A DNA stretch of 64,000 bases from the NCBI GenBank assembly GCA_963513935.1, contig OY740768.1, positions 12,941,993 to 13,005,992 of the forward strand, read 5' to 3'. Of the stretch, positions 12,099 through 24,061 are shown in pieces (the stretch's first letter is position 1; every line of letters begins with the position of its first letter). Source of the stretch: Aphrophora alni. Taxonomy: Eukaryota > Arthropoda > Insecta > Hemiptera > Aphrophoridae. The notes beneath the pieces were generated by a model that was not told where the DNA came from, did no database searches, and was given only the letters and a program-made list of their open reading frames with translations. Made by a program: the position numbers and the translations under genes.

Positions 12099-12292
12099 AT
12101 TAGATAGAATAAAACTCGAACACAAGATCTCACAAAAATTACGATTACTTAATGAAACGCGTTTCAACGACAAAGTCGCCATCCTCAGTGATACACGAGC
12201 TACAATAACTAAACTTTAACTTTAAGAAACGCGTTTGATTAAATAAACGTAATTTTTCTGAGATCTTGTGTTCGATTTTTATTCTATCTAAT
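12099..12292. repeat. Foldback with hammerhead-like motif (69-bp arms)
   Basis: The left arm (12099-12167) and right arm (12224-12292) are imperfect reverse complements. Shared words include GAACACAAGATCTCA, AAAAATTACG and AAACGCGTTT. The 56-base loop carries the 5' part of a hammerhead-like motif on the minus strand. A solo relative lies at 28731-28845. Each arm end reads ATTAGATAGAAT or its complement. I read it as two termini of one element family, head to head. Confidence 0.75.
12151..12196 (-). ncRNA. Hammerhead-ribozyme-like motif
   Basis: On the minus strand: ATCA, CTGAGGA (fits the CUGANGA core), U, a hairpin GGCGAC-TTT-GTCGTT, GAAA, a 2-bp ACGCGT stem III, then U. The order stem I / CUGANGA / stem II / GAAA / short stem III / UH is that of type I hammerheads described in Penelope-like elements and retrozymes. 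Two problems: an extra U lies between A9 and stem II, and stem I (AUCA with UCAU) has a mismatch in this copy. The relative at 28756 has a perfect AUCA/UGAU stem I but core changes. Activity is untested and may be lost. Confidence 0.4.
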
Positions 12293-12619
12293 ATTATCTC
12301 ACAAGTCAAGCTCAATATTTACTTATAAAGCTATGGTTTTCAATTTGTTTCAAAAAGTTGGGAACGTTAATGACCCAAAGTGGCGTGAAAAATCTTAAGT
12401 AAAAGAAAAGATAGAGGAATAACCGCCTAAAAATTACAATTAACTTTTACCACCATCATTGAAAGTTGAAGTAAATCAATCTTTGGCTGTATTTCAAAAT
12501 TATTGGAACTCCCTTCTATACCAATTTATCTCCCATATAAAATATAACTTATTTATCTTCGTTATTTCACACAACTATCATTTCAGACATTGTGAGTTAG
12601 TGAAGAAAATATTTAATAT

Positions 12620-13089
12620 TTAAATATATTATAAGACTTACCGTCACAATAGTCTAATTTATCTGTAGTTATCTCACTACGGCCGTTTCGGCTATTCAGC
12701 CATTTTCAAGTTCTATGCAGGTATTACCGTTGTCTTAGTTTAAAATAGAAACCACGAACACACGACACATCACAAACACACAAGTTCTTTATACATTTAA
12801 AACATTTAAAACATGATGTAGTAGGCCCACTGTCACAACGCGTACTTTACGCGTTGTGACAGTGTACGCGTTGTGACAGTGGGCCTACTACATCATGTTT
12901 TAAATGTTTTAAATGTATAAAGAACTTGTGTGTTTGTGATGTGTCGTGTGTTCGTGGTTTCTATTTTAAACTAAGACAACGGTAATACCCGCATAGAACT
13001 TGAAAATGGCTGAATAGCCGAAACGGCCGTAGTGAGATAACTACAGATAAATTAGACTATTGTGACGGTAAGTCTTATAATATATTTAA
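12620..13089. repeat. Near-perfect palindrome, 226-bp arms, 18-bp spacer
   Basis: The left arm 12620-12845 and right arm 12864-13089 are reverse complements with one mismatch by my reading (CCTGCAT against CCCGCAT near 12719/12990) and no gaps. The spacer and the start of the right arm hold two copies of ACGCGTTGTGACAGT. Each arm contains a GGCT-GAAT-AGCC hairpin followed by GAAACGGCCGT, a relative of the hammerhead-like motif (12999-13033 on the plus strand). No frame is present. It could be a young foldback element, a paired Penelope terminus, or an assembly artefact from an inverted chimeric read. Confidence 0.9.
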
Positions 13090-13980
13090 TTATTAATCAG
13101 TAGTCGGAATGGCGAAAACAAATATGTATTTAATATTTAGTTCTATGAATAGGTGGAATTTGAATTTTTAGAAAGTGTTGAAAAAAGGCAATGGTAAAAT
13201 AAATTAAAAGTTTATTACTATGTTTAGGAGAGGTTTAAATTCAATATTTTTTATAATAAATTCAATAGGACTTATATAAACGACAAATATAGAAGGAATG
13301 TCCTTAGCAAAATATGTAAAGCAAGGAGTATCATATTATCCTTTAACAATAGACCAGACAGGGAAGGAAAGCCCAAGTATTATTCTAACAAGGAGGAAAA
13401 CCTTGTACACTGGTTTCGTAAAACTTAAGATTAAAGGGTATTTTGGTGGCAGAGTCTCGAGGAAATAACAAATAATAAATAAAGCGAGAGGTGAAAAGAT
13501 GTAGAATTTAGTAAAATATATAGGAAGAGCAATAAAATCTTGTTTTATAATTTAATTATTATTACTTAAATAAATATATTTTTGTTATAATGAAAATGTA
13601 TAATAAAGAGTGTCATGGTATATTAGTTTTCATATTATTCTATTGTATTTAATTCTGTTGAATTTCATTTTCTATCTTATTTTCGTCATGTACACTTGAA
13701 TACAAGGAATATTTTCTTATTCTGAGAAATATGTAACAACTTGATATCATGGTACTATCCCAGCCCCATTACAGAATGTACAATATAAGTAGGTCCTCTA
13801 AATGCAATCCCCATTAATTGGTGTCTTGGGCTTTGAAGAAAATCTTAGATTGGTAAATGAAGGATCGCTCCGTTTGTGCCTAGCAGGCCTTAAACTCGCT
13901 ACAATCGTGTCACTGTATTTTGTAGCTATAAGAACATCACATTTATTGGGGGGGGGGGGTGATTACATTACTTACATACG
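13090..13980. other. Unassigned AT-rich sequence with a G12 run
   Basis: No repeat family or frame recognised except the homopolymer of twelve G at 13948-13959. A 61-codon plus-strand frame (13802-13987) runs through the G tract and is not credible as coding. Confidence 0.4.
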
Positions 13981-13984
13981 ACAT

Positions 13985-14110
13985 TGACACGACGAAGGAC
14001 GGTATGTTGAAAATCACTTTTTCGGTTTCCTGAGACCAGGAAATGTAAAGATCAATCAAAAAACAGAGGTCGACATTTTTGAAGTTTACCAAACTAACCC
14101 TATACTACTT
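13985..14110 (-). repeat. Family A head fragment (antisense)
   Basis: AAAATCACTTTTTCGGTTTC and the preceding GACGAAGGACGG match the antisense of the family A head also seen at 57466-57560, and more loosely 20300 and 40480. Truncated. Confidence 0.35.
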
Positions 14111-14489
14111 AAAGGTATCATAAACAATCACCAAACCCTCATTATTGCGGATGGGTGTGTAAGAAGTTAATACCTTGACTATGTACCGTTTATCATTAAG
14201 AAGTAATCACAAAATAAATCAAATATAATTTAACAAAAGAGTGAAAGAAAAATAAATTATTTAGTCACTGTAAATGGAAGACGAAATAATTATTTAAAAA
14301 GTTCTCAGAGTAGTCCCGACATCTGTAGGAAGGGATAGCAGTTGATTTAAATTTAAACTTCATTTAAAATTTATCTTTAAATAATTTATGTCTTTAACCA
14401 CAGACAGTAACTGAATTATCCCTGTGGTTTAACGAAAGACGTAAAATTTAATTATAGCCCTTTCTTTTTACTTTTTACATATACGTAGT

Positions 14490-14790
14490 ATATAGAATGT
14501 CCGACAGAGTTCTCTGGGTTAAATCGTTTTGAATACTCTGAGCCAAAATAAAGTTTCTTTGGAATGGTTTGCTTATCGTATGTCATTTCAAAGTTGAAGA
14601 CACTTCTGTAATATCACATTACAAACGCATTCGTATGTCTCGTGTAAACCGTTTTGAACAGTATCAATTCAGATTAATTGCTAATGCAAGTAATATATTA
14701 TACAAATTAGTATTTCTGTCAACAGTAAAATTCACTCCTTGTATGTTACAATAAGTCATTCTTGCAATGTAAACCCGTGGCTACTATTTG
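14490..14790 (+). repeat. Family A fragment (sense, 5' part)
   Basis: GTTTTGAATACTCTGAGCC, AAATAAAGTTTCTTTGGAAT and GTTTGCTTATCGTATGTC match the head region seen at 50170-50230 and 56765-56820. The 61-codon frame inside is not coding. Confidence 0.45.
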
Positions 14791-17459
14791 TAACACGTGG
14801 CACGTGGATTTGGATCGGAAAGCAATCTTTTTCTGAGTAAACCTGGCACACCAAACACACTGGATCCACGCCAACGTTGATGACGTTATTACTAATTACT
14901 TACCACAATGTATTAATATATCCTTATTAAAATATCCGCTCAATTACAAAGTAAATTACAAATCGGATCCAGTCTCACAAAGTGCGTGACAAATAACCGT
15001 GAATTTACATTTCGTCTAGCAATTAACCACCAACGACCCCTAAATAATTATCGATGGCACCAGCGAGGGTAATAATTAATCACCCATAATACATTATTTA
15101 TAAATAGAAAATGTTTACAAACTCTCCTTACAACTTCGGGGTTATTGTTCCTTAAGCAAAAAGTAGTCAAAATGTTAACACAATCGGAGATTTTTCTCGT
15201 TTCGTTATCCTCTTGTATGTGTCTTTTACAACAACAAAGCAAGTGTTTTAAAAAAAAAACAGTTCTACATAATTGAAACAAATTTGGAATCATTGTTGCT
15301 ATTGTTAGTTTCAGTTAGTGTTTTCAGTTTCATTATTTTTACACAACTGGTTTAAAAATGAAGGCTATTCAAAGCTTTTAAATTGAAATAAAAAAATTAA
15401 AGAACAATTTTTTAGTAAATTTTATAACAAAATCAACGTTTTTTATTTTGTTTTAAATTGGGTGAATGAATAGAGATTTGGAATTTCTGTAGAGCAGTTT
15501 TTGAAAACAAATTTTTTAGTCAAAAAACACATACGGATGGACCATGACACGAGATAAAACAGAGGGTTGTATTAAATTTTTACATTCTTTTTACCCAAGG
15601 AACAATACCTCGAAGTTTGGAAGGAGAGCTTGGGAACACCCTGTATAATTAAAACCAGAAATATTGGACTGACCAAACACAAGATTTCACGTGTTGGTTA
15701 GGAGACTACGCTCTGCGTGATGTCTACGATCAGCTGATTATAGTTACGATCAGTGTTCACTCGTTTTGAAGCAAAGGAACCCGAACTGTTCCTAGCTTTA
15801 CGACACCAGTGAAGCCTCGAGATATACCTCAGATCGTCAGTTATTTATTGTGCTAAATAACATACAGCAATGCATAGGCCAAGAAGTAACAAAACAATTA
15901 TGTAACTACTGTACACTTGAACAAAACATAACTCACAAGGAGATGTAATAACGTTATATCCTTTATGAGTGACGTAGTTGTTTGATTATGATTGTGATTT
16001 ACCATTCTTAGAGAATATTATACTGACCACAATGGTATATATTGGAATGTTGATATCGTTAACTAACGACGAACTCTACCCTCACTACTAGTGGGTCTCG
16101 TTGGCTGATTCGTTAGAAACGTAAACGATCTGACTTCTGTTTATATTATACGAATACATTCCTACGTATATACACAAGTTATATTAAAGTCACATAAAGT
16201 TTTAAGAGGACAAAACATTGTTATTGTTATGTAAACTGAGTTATGATTTGGAGTTATGAAAAGCGTTAAATCTATATTAATAAAAACAAACAAAAGTAAA
16301 GGAAGGTTCTTCGTACGACTGCTTGTCGTGTATAGTTTACTCCATATTTAAAACTTCCGAGTGCACGCAACATTGTAGTCAGAATACTTGCGTGTATACC
16401 TAAAAAGCGTAGCCCTACATAAATCTTTCATCTGGCTGTCACTTTAAAACGGATGATAAAATAATATTTTTAATTAAAAATACATGTTAGCTAAGTTGCA
16501 AAGTCTAACCTAACGCAACAAACATTACCTAACCTAACATAACTTTCACCACTATTTTTAGAGGCGTTTGGGTGTAACTGTGTAACATACAATAAATATT
16601 CCAAATATACATGTTACAAAAGACCTCACTTCTCTCTGTCATTAAATAAATTCCATAAATGTTATGGCAAAATATAACTATATTATTTATATAAACGACA
16701 TTTATTCTCCCATTTCAAATTAATAAAACTATTACCAAAGCATATTTCACATGCCACAGTTGTCCAGCTAATAATAACTTGGAGTGGCAAGTTCTCTTTG
16801 TTATTTATTGCACAACTTTTCTTCCACTTGTAAACTTTCACAATAGTTTCGCGTTCAGGTTTTCATTTTACAGCTGTTTTATTCCTGCTCATCCTTCCTG
16901 AGAGAATCTCAGGTTTTAGTCAAAAGAGTGAACATAATTTGTTAAACTTTCGAGCAATTACTAACTTTTGTTTGGAACAAAATACGAATGGTTTTTATTT
17001 TCTTGCGTAAACTTAGTATAGAGAATATAGAGAAAATTATGTGAAATGTAAACAAAAATGATGTCATTTTTTGGGGGGAAATATCCATTTTGAAGTCACA
17101 TAAGCACAAGAGTTGAAAAAAAAAATTCTGTATAACGTGTTTGAGCTATAATGTGTTATCGTTTATAGCCCAAACGAAGATCGATTTTGTTTAAACGTAG
17201 TGTTTGAGCATATTTCTAGATTTTACATAAGATTATGATTTTATTTTGCTGATACAGGTTTTGTAGTAGGAAATTCATAGAGAGCTAACGGTGAAAATAA
17301 AAACAGATTTACATATTTTATATTCCTAATTTTTTGATTGATTTAAATTTTAGAGTAGCTCTCTTAGTAGAAAGAAAACTCAAATAAACTATGATTGGTT
17401 GTGACAATTTTGATAAAACATAGCCTTTATGACAACTTAGAAGTAATTAATTAATTTCT
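14791..17459. other. Unassigned region
   Basis: No gene recognised. Small items: an ACACCCTGTATAATTA word at about 15641, a possible right end of a CAGGGTG-type element with no partner found; a less AT-rich stretch at 15700-15850 with several CG dinucleotides and no usable frame; and CCTAACCTAAC at about 16533, preceded by CTAACCTAACGC at 16504. Confidence 0.4.
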
Positions 17460-17740
17460 TAAAATAGTCTGAAACTATTTCGTTCAATTTTAGCGAAATG
17501 ACCCCAACTCGTGTGCAAAACTTTGGCTTTATTTAGCAATATGTTTCAGAATATTTAGCAATAAACGTTCAAAAAGTTGATAAAAAAGACCTCCATACCA
17601 ACTTATCTCTCATAAGAAATACAGAGGGGGGAATCTTTGAAATATACTCAATAATTAATGGTATTACAGACTTTTTTTATAAGATGGTGACCATTATTAT
17701 TTAATAATTGATTTTGAAAATGGGTATGTAAGAAAGTGCA
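17460..17740 (+). repeat. Decayed family A fragment (sense)
   Basis: TTCAATTTTAGCGAAATG and ACTCGTGTGCAAAACTTTGG match the block at 42045-42115 (TTCAAATTTTGAGGAAAC, CCCGTGTGCAAATTTC). The ends are unclear. Confidence 0.35.
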
Positions 17741-17916
17741 ACGTTTTCTCAGTTTTTAATTTAAATATTCCTCTAGTGTTTTCCGTACAAACAACCCGAA
17801 TAGTTACCTAAACTACATCATGTACCTATACAGAACAATGTTAGATTTCACTGTAAGTCTCCAGGGCAGAATGCCGTGTCTAGCATTGATTAATTGTCTG
17901 GTTATAGTCTAGCCTA

Positions 17917-18020
17917 GGGTTTCCTAATACCTCAGGGTATTGTAAAGGTACTGCAATCGTTCAATACACGATTCAATTGATATAATGTTGAAATGCTGAA
18001 TTTAACCCAATGGGAATTAC
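17917..18020 (+). repeat. Dispersed repeat, second copy at 48445-48560
   Basis: Both copies share CCTNAGGGTATT, AGTACNGCAAT, TCAATACACGATTCAATT and a following ATTGCTAAATG/GAAATGCTGAA stretch in the same order and orientation. Class unknown. Confidence 0.6.
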
Positions 18021-18589
18021 TACACTGCTTGCTGAATACTGGAAATATCGTATAAACTATTAAGAATGGAAAAAAAAACAATGTTTATTGGTTTTAATGA
18101 TTCCTTACTAGTTTTAAAGGAAATAACTTAAACATGAACAATTTTGTTTTTTTTTCAAAAAAGTAATATTTACAAAAATAAAAATCATAATTAGTTAAAA
18201 ATTTCGCCACCATTTATCCTGGAAAAAAAGTTTAATTTTCTTTTTTATCAATTGCATGTGAATTTATGTAATGTAAATTTATATACAGCATGTGTTTTAA
18301 TTATGTTCCCAAACTTAATTTAGAATGATTTTATCACCTTACAAATAACTGTTACATGTGCTTCAATTTGAAATTAATGAAATAAAAATACTCACTATTG
18401 CATGCCTTCTATATTCATTAAATAGAACACATATTAAATAAAATAACAATAAGAAATAACAATTATCATAAAGTTCTGAGTATTGTAGACAATTATCAAA
18501 AAAATTATTTTTTAAGTTTTTTTTATTCCTTTCTCGATTATCCTTTGATATTAAGGAAAACTTGTTTTAAACTTTATTTGTAGTTAAAA

Positions 18590-19230
18590 GAGGTAACTTT
18601 TTCGTCTCTTCTATATTTATTGTGAATTTAACAGCCGAGATATTCGATGTTTTAACTGCCGCCATTTTGAAAATATAATAAATAGTCTTCTTTTTGGTAC
18701 ACTTGTAAAATATAACAACAAAAAATGCGTAGACCAATATCTTAACTCAATATCGTATCTATTTCCAAAATTATTTGTTTTTGTAAGAAAAGAAAATCGC
18801 GTACCGGACGGGGAAGTAAGCGTTCTCCGACATACATTTATGGGAAACGTTTTCTAAAACAAATTTCCAAAAATGCTTCATTTTTTATCTCTTTGTTTGC
18901 CACTCTTTTTCAATAAAAGGTTTGATTTAGATTTCAATACAAAACTTTGTAGAATGTTTTTTTATTACTAGTTTGTAGTGTACCACAAAATCTGATAATT
19001 TTTTACTAACATTTCAAAGTTTCGTAAAATAAAATTGTTTGATTTTGGTTAAAAACTGTTAATTTTACAAACAGTTTGCAACATATAAAATATTTAGCTT
19101 TTTTAATGTTGAATAATATTAAATTTCTTTTTTATTGTATCTTAGAGTTAAACCTATCAGTTAAAAAACTAAAATCCTTGGTAATTTACTACAACACACC
19201 AGAACTTATTCCTGCTCTTTCAACCTTAGT
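18590..19230 (+). repeat. Decayed family C fragment
   Basis: Contains CGAGATATTCGATGTTTTAA, TGCCGCCATTTTGAAAAT and later GTTAAAAAACTAAAATCC, TTGGTAATTTACTACAAC, all seen in the 2.0-5.0 kb family C copies. It abuts the MITE that starts at 19261. The sequence between 18021 and 18590 is AT-rich and not recognised. Confidence 0.4.
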
Positions 19231-19260
19231 TATTAAGTTGACTTAATACATATGTTGATA

Positions 19261-19893
19261 TACAGGGTGTCCAAAAAGTATCAGAACGGCGTTCTATTTT
19301 TTGCAACATTACAGAATAAGCAATAAAACTTAGCACATCAGTACTATACATTAAATCTACTTTACAGCAGCAACTATCAATTTTTCATCACCTTAAAGTT
19401 ACTCAAGTAACACTTTCATTTGATGTGCTAGTTTGTCTAGACTTACATTAAATATTTTCTCCGTCCTCCTCGTAGACCGTTCCGACTGGAGGTGAAGAGT
19501 CACTCAATGTCCAGGAAAAATTGTACCTTACTTCCAGTGTGGATTGTCGAGGTTTTATTTATATAATTCATACCAGAAGAAAAATTAAGCCATTTACAAC
19601 AAGCCCAACATTGTAACGTTTAAACCGCCGCCATTTTGTATAAGGTAAACTTTTTGAGGTCGAATTTGCAGCATTGTATTATCTGAACTGAGACCTTTAA
19701 TATGATGTAAAACTCGACCTATGCTCTCATTTAAGATTTTCTTCTTATTTACCGCGGGCCATCCCCATAAGGTAATGAAAAATTGATAATTGCTTCAAAA
19801 AGTAGATTTTAAAACACAGTATTGATGTGTTAGTTTTATCTACAATATTTAAAAAAATATAACGCCGTTCTGATACTTCTTAGACACCCTGTA
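19261..19893. mobile_element. MITE with long terminal inverted repeats, Tc1/mariner-type ends
   Basis: The left end TACAGGGTGTCCAAAAAGTA at 19261 is mirrored on the right by the complement of TACAGGGTGTCTAAGAAGTA ending at 19893. Both are followed inward by TCAGAACGGCGTT. Pairing continues, with mismatches, for about 130 bp per side (shared ATCTACTTT, TATCAATTTTTCAT). The element is bounded by TA, the target duplication of Tc1/mariner elements, and is 633 bp long. There is no transposase frame, so it is non-autonomous. The interior includes GCCGCCATTTTGTATAAGG, a phrase also found in family C, so the two may be related. Confidence 0.85.
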
Positions 19894-19974
19894 TATTGAC
19901 TGAAATATATTTAAAAAATGTGTGTATAATGCATAAATACCCTCTGGAATTATTGATATACATTTATTTATTTA

Positions 19975-20340
19975 TAAAGAGCCTAGCTTGCTCAGCTTTT
20001 ACCGTAAATCTTATTTGATTGAAATCGAATTTTATTGACGCGATATTCAAAATTTATTTTGTTTTATTTACAAACAAATAATTTTAGTTTCGATCCTATC
20101 AATGTTTAATTAAAAGTCGATTACCGATTTGAGAAAATCGAACTTCGTGTTCTATCCTTACAGTAGCAAGTTTCGATTGATGTACATAAAAATGATAACT
20201 CCTCCAGACATAACCAAAACACGTCTACAGAGCAGTTTCGATACAAATTAATCAAATCATTTGAACTGAAAAGCACTACATAAACAACAGACGACAGACA
20301 GACATCATTCTAAAAATTACTTTTATTTAACGATTTTTGT
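19975..20340 (-). repeat. Family A copy (antisense)
   Basis: The plus-strand order is the antisense tail (GCCTAGCTTGCTCAGC), then TTATTTGATTGAAATCGA, and finally GACAGACATCATTCTAAAAA at 20290, which is the antisense of the TTTGGAATGATGTCTGTC head. A shortened copy. Confidence 0.55.
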
Positions 20341-23300
20341 TGATCATATAACTTTCTCTATTTGTGAAAAAGTAAAACAATTGTTTTAAATTAATTAACA
20401 TGGTTCCCATATTTCAGGGAAAAGTGAATGGTGCCACAAATTAATAATTTCGTGTAACACATAGTTACAGAGAAAACAGCTGACTATTAGCAATCGCTCT
20501 TCACACAAGGCTAATTGTCTCAACTAAATCAACGGATTTCACAACCTTTTTCTATTCCAAGATAAAACGTTGACCTAAATACATTTCTAACACCTTAAAC
20601 CTGCACCTTGCATCACAACACAAAAAAACTCCTCACATTCTTATTACGATTATTAAATGTACACAGAGATAAAATATTGTGTCAACTGAATAAAAAGCTT
20701 ACGTGTTTATTCTACGAACAGAATATTCTCAGCCGTGTTTACGTGGCCCAGTTATTCGATAAGATGTGGCACGTGGGACTAAAGTCTGAACTTAAATACA
20801 TTTAGTACTTTAAAATATTGCATTCCAAAATACCTGGTAGAATGTTACGGTTTAAAAAAATAACAAATACTCCAACGTGTGACAAATCTAACCTAGATCT
20901 CCCCAAGGTAGTGTATTAGGACCAATTCTGTACCTACTATTTACTTCAAAATATCACAATTGTTAACGACACAAACATTTTAAACAAACAAACTAGCAAG
21001 ACATTGCGTATGACCCCACTCTTCTTTACACCTCCGTCCTTTCACCGAATTTCCCTCCTGCCCTTTCATACAGTTCTGGTTGTAAAGTTTTCCCACTCTA
21101 TTCCTTTTGTTTGTTGTATACCGTACTTATATATTTTTATTTATAACAGTAGGAAACAAAAGCAGAAAGGAACAATTGTAAATATCTAAGCCAAGAAGTG
21201 GAGAGTTAAAACCAATTAACGTAAATCGTATCATGTTAACTTTACACTTAATCAGGCAGTATTATGTATCAATAGACATTAATAAATACATTAACAAGGT
21301 ATTTGTAAGGTAACTAATCATCCTTCACCTTGCACCCCACAGCCACTGTCGTGAGGTTTTACCTGGCTCTGTCACAGTTAGGTTTTTACCTCGCCATTCG
21401 TGCGGATACATAAAGTTCTGCTTTTCCCACATGTACAGTCCTCAACATGTTGATAGAAAAAAGCTTCTCAGCTTGGTACAATGAAAACTATTCCCTATGC
21501 GAAAGGGATACTAACAGGAAGGAAGGGAGTCTCACGCTATTGGGAAAATTGGATGCCTAACTTTGTCTTTGAAGATTTTACACATATTTTACAAAATTTT
21601 AAAATAAACAACAACACAAACATTACGACGAAAGGATCTTGAAATTAATCTAGATGTAAGGCTTCGATGCTTAGAGTACATGAATAATAAAAGAAACAAA
21701 TTGGACATTAAATATAAGAAAATGTATCGGAATAACATCACAACTGTTTAATAACGATAGTAATGAAGTCCTATAGAATTGTGGGGTAGTGTAAATTTCA
21801 AATATATATGTTTTAAATATCGTGCATACCAATGATATTACTGAAACAATCACATATATCTGAAGATTCTAACAGTCCGAGAAGAAGTCAAGAGATTTGC
21901 AGCGAATAACAAGAATAGACTCACACACGTGAACGCTTCGTGCTAGCGGCGGAACGCACATCGAACACTTATAAACAAATCCACTCTCGGCTTATTTGTT
22001 TTCGACAATACCAAAAATATATAATTATATCTGTTTTAATAATCATTATATTTATCTTTATAATCTGGCCTTAAGAATGTCCCATAACAACTCATGTCTC
22101 ACTTAATCTTCATTAAAATGGAACATCTTTTCTTTTGACACCTTCGTTATTGAGACTTGAATGCGGCATTCGTCATTATGTTTGATGCCGCTTGCTACGT
22201 ATTACGCAATGTTTCCTTTTCTTGGTGACGCAAAGACATTGTGGTCGGTTAGTTATTGAAGGTAAATACTGACGACATTTATTTACAGTGACAAGTTTCC
22301 ATGTCTAATGACATTCTGGTCTAATTTACACTAACATTCTACTTTACACACATCGAGTTGATACTTTCAGCTTCCATTAGTATAGTAAAAATGTAGTAAA
22401 GTCAGCTTAAAAATAAAAGTTGAACGAAAAAAATTCTTAGTTTCATTTGTTTCTTATTTTTATCGAGTATTTTTTTCGTTCTAAAATAAAAATATCACGA
22501 TTGTGCCAAAATCAACCTGCACTAAAACTTCTAAAAGTGAAAAGTAACAGAAAATAACAATTTTTACTTTTATTTACAATCTTGAAAGTTGTACTGTGTA
22601 CAATTTCAAACATAACTTTGGAATATTTAGAATAAATAAATTTCATTTCTGTGCCGCAAGAAAGAAAAAAAATTCACCGGACAATTAGAGTGGTTGCGCT
22701 CACAATATTATTATATATCAGTATTTTTTCCATGTACAAAGATACATGTATTTAAATATATATTCTAATACTGATTTCCACAAATCTATTTGATTTATTT
22801 AAATGGTAAAATAATTATGTAAAATTAAATATTTTATAAAACTTTGATGATAACAAACATAATAATAATAAATGTAATATGAATCGAAAAACAAAATTTA
22901 TAATTATTGTACGTTTTCAAACGCTTTTGTATAATAAAATAACAAAAGTATTATTGGTATTCAATGTTATTCATTATACAATAACATCTTGAAAGTTTCC
23001 ATGTTTTTAATTTTGTAAGCCGATATAAAATTTCATTCAAATATTTGTGTAAACCAAAAATTCACTAATAATTGGGCGATAGCGTACTATCCGTCCGCTG
23101 AATCACCTTCCACTGAACTTTATTATTTTCTCTCTAACTGATTCAAGAATAAATATTTTCATAATACAAATAGATTGTTGAAGAAAATTTTTAACCAACT
23201 TTTAAACAAAATAATTTCTATAAAGTTAAAGAAAAAAGTTATTAAGCGAATAAATGGTACCTATTTAGTCAGTAGCAATTTTAGCTACGTTTTATTTTGG

Positions 23301-23510
23301 AGAAATAAATAAACGAGTTATAAACTAGGCCTATTTATTTTTATTTCTATTGTGATTAGGTTATAAGATATATTTTAATTTATTTAAATACTTTAACAAT
23401 TTTTTATAAATGTTTTTACATTTTATTATTTTAATTTGTTTTTTTTTAGTTATATTGATTAATATTAGTACAATCTTCTACCGCTTCTAACATTCTTATA
23501 ACTTATTTTG
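20341..23510. other. Unassigned region
   Basis: No supported gene. Short frames at 20608-20805 (+), 21004-21189 (+) and 21671-21853 (-) show no recognisable motif. A less AT-rich, CG-containing stretch at 21885-21990 includes TTATAAAC at about 21969, a possible TATA-like word, but there is no supporting exon. The rest is AT-rich. Confidence 0.35.
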
Positions 23511-23640
23511 ACACGTTTCGGATTAACTTCTTCTTCAAACCCGTGATCTACCTGTCTGTAGATCATATAAAACAACTTCTTTGAGTGAAGAAGCTGTACT
23601 CAAATAGCTTATGAAAATGGAATTCATTCGAAACGTGTCC
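23511..23640. repeat. Head-to-head pair of GAAACGTGTC motifs
   Basis: GACACGTTTCGGATTAAC at about 23510 and TTCATTCGAAACGTGTCC ending at 23640 face each other. On the minus strand the left motif reads TTGAAGAAGAAGTTAATCC then GAAACGTGTC. The right one reads ATGAAAATGGAATTCATTC then GAAACGTGTC. In between is GATCTACCTGTCTGTAGATC, a perfect 8-bp hairpin stem. The layout resembles the 12.1 kb foldback, two motif copies in opposite orientation, and both end in the GUC triplet expected at a hammerhead cleavage site. Confidence 0.45.
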
Positions 23641-24061
23641 GTAGAATCTAGGAGGAACAGAAGATTCTGTTACAGAGTAAGGTTAATATTCTATCATTGT
23701 GTTCATCTTCAACCATTTATGATTCACTGTATATTTTATCTTGAGTGTTCTAATCTAAGACTATGACAAAAAGTGTAGATACAGTTAGGTCCTTCCGAAT
23801 TTCCAAGTCCATACTGAATATATATGAACTCCTGACGAAGAAACTAATACATATGTATTTTTAAAAGCCTTAGGAACGATTTAGAGTGAGAAATTGGATG
23901 AATCATTGAATTAAAAATAAAGTTAAACCGTAAACTTAATCTTTAAATAAATTGTAACAATACACAAATCCTTGCCAGAATGATAAACGTTCAACAAATA
24001 ATATAATCCTTCTTCACTTTGATTTATCGTTAACAAAATAATCTGGCGGATTTCTTAAAGC

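Noticed and set aside
16504..16545. CCTAACCTAAC as an interstitial telomere repeat
   Set aside because: Only two or three units with interruptions; too short to support.
21960..22000. TTATAAAC as a promoter TATA box
   Set aside because: Expected often by chance in AT-rich DNA; no initiator or exon follows.
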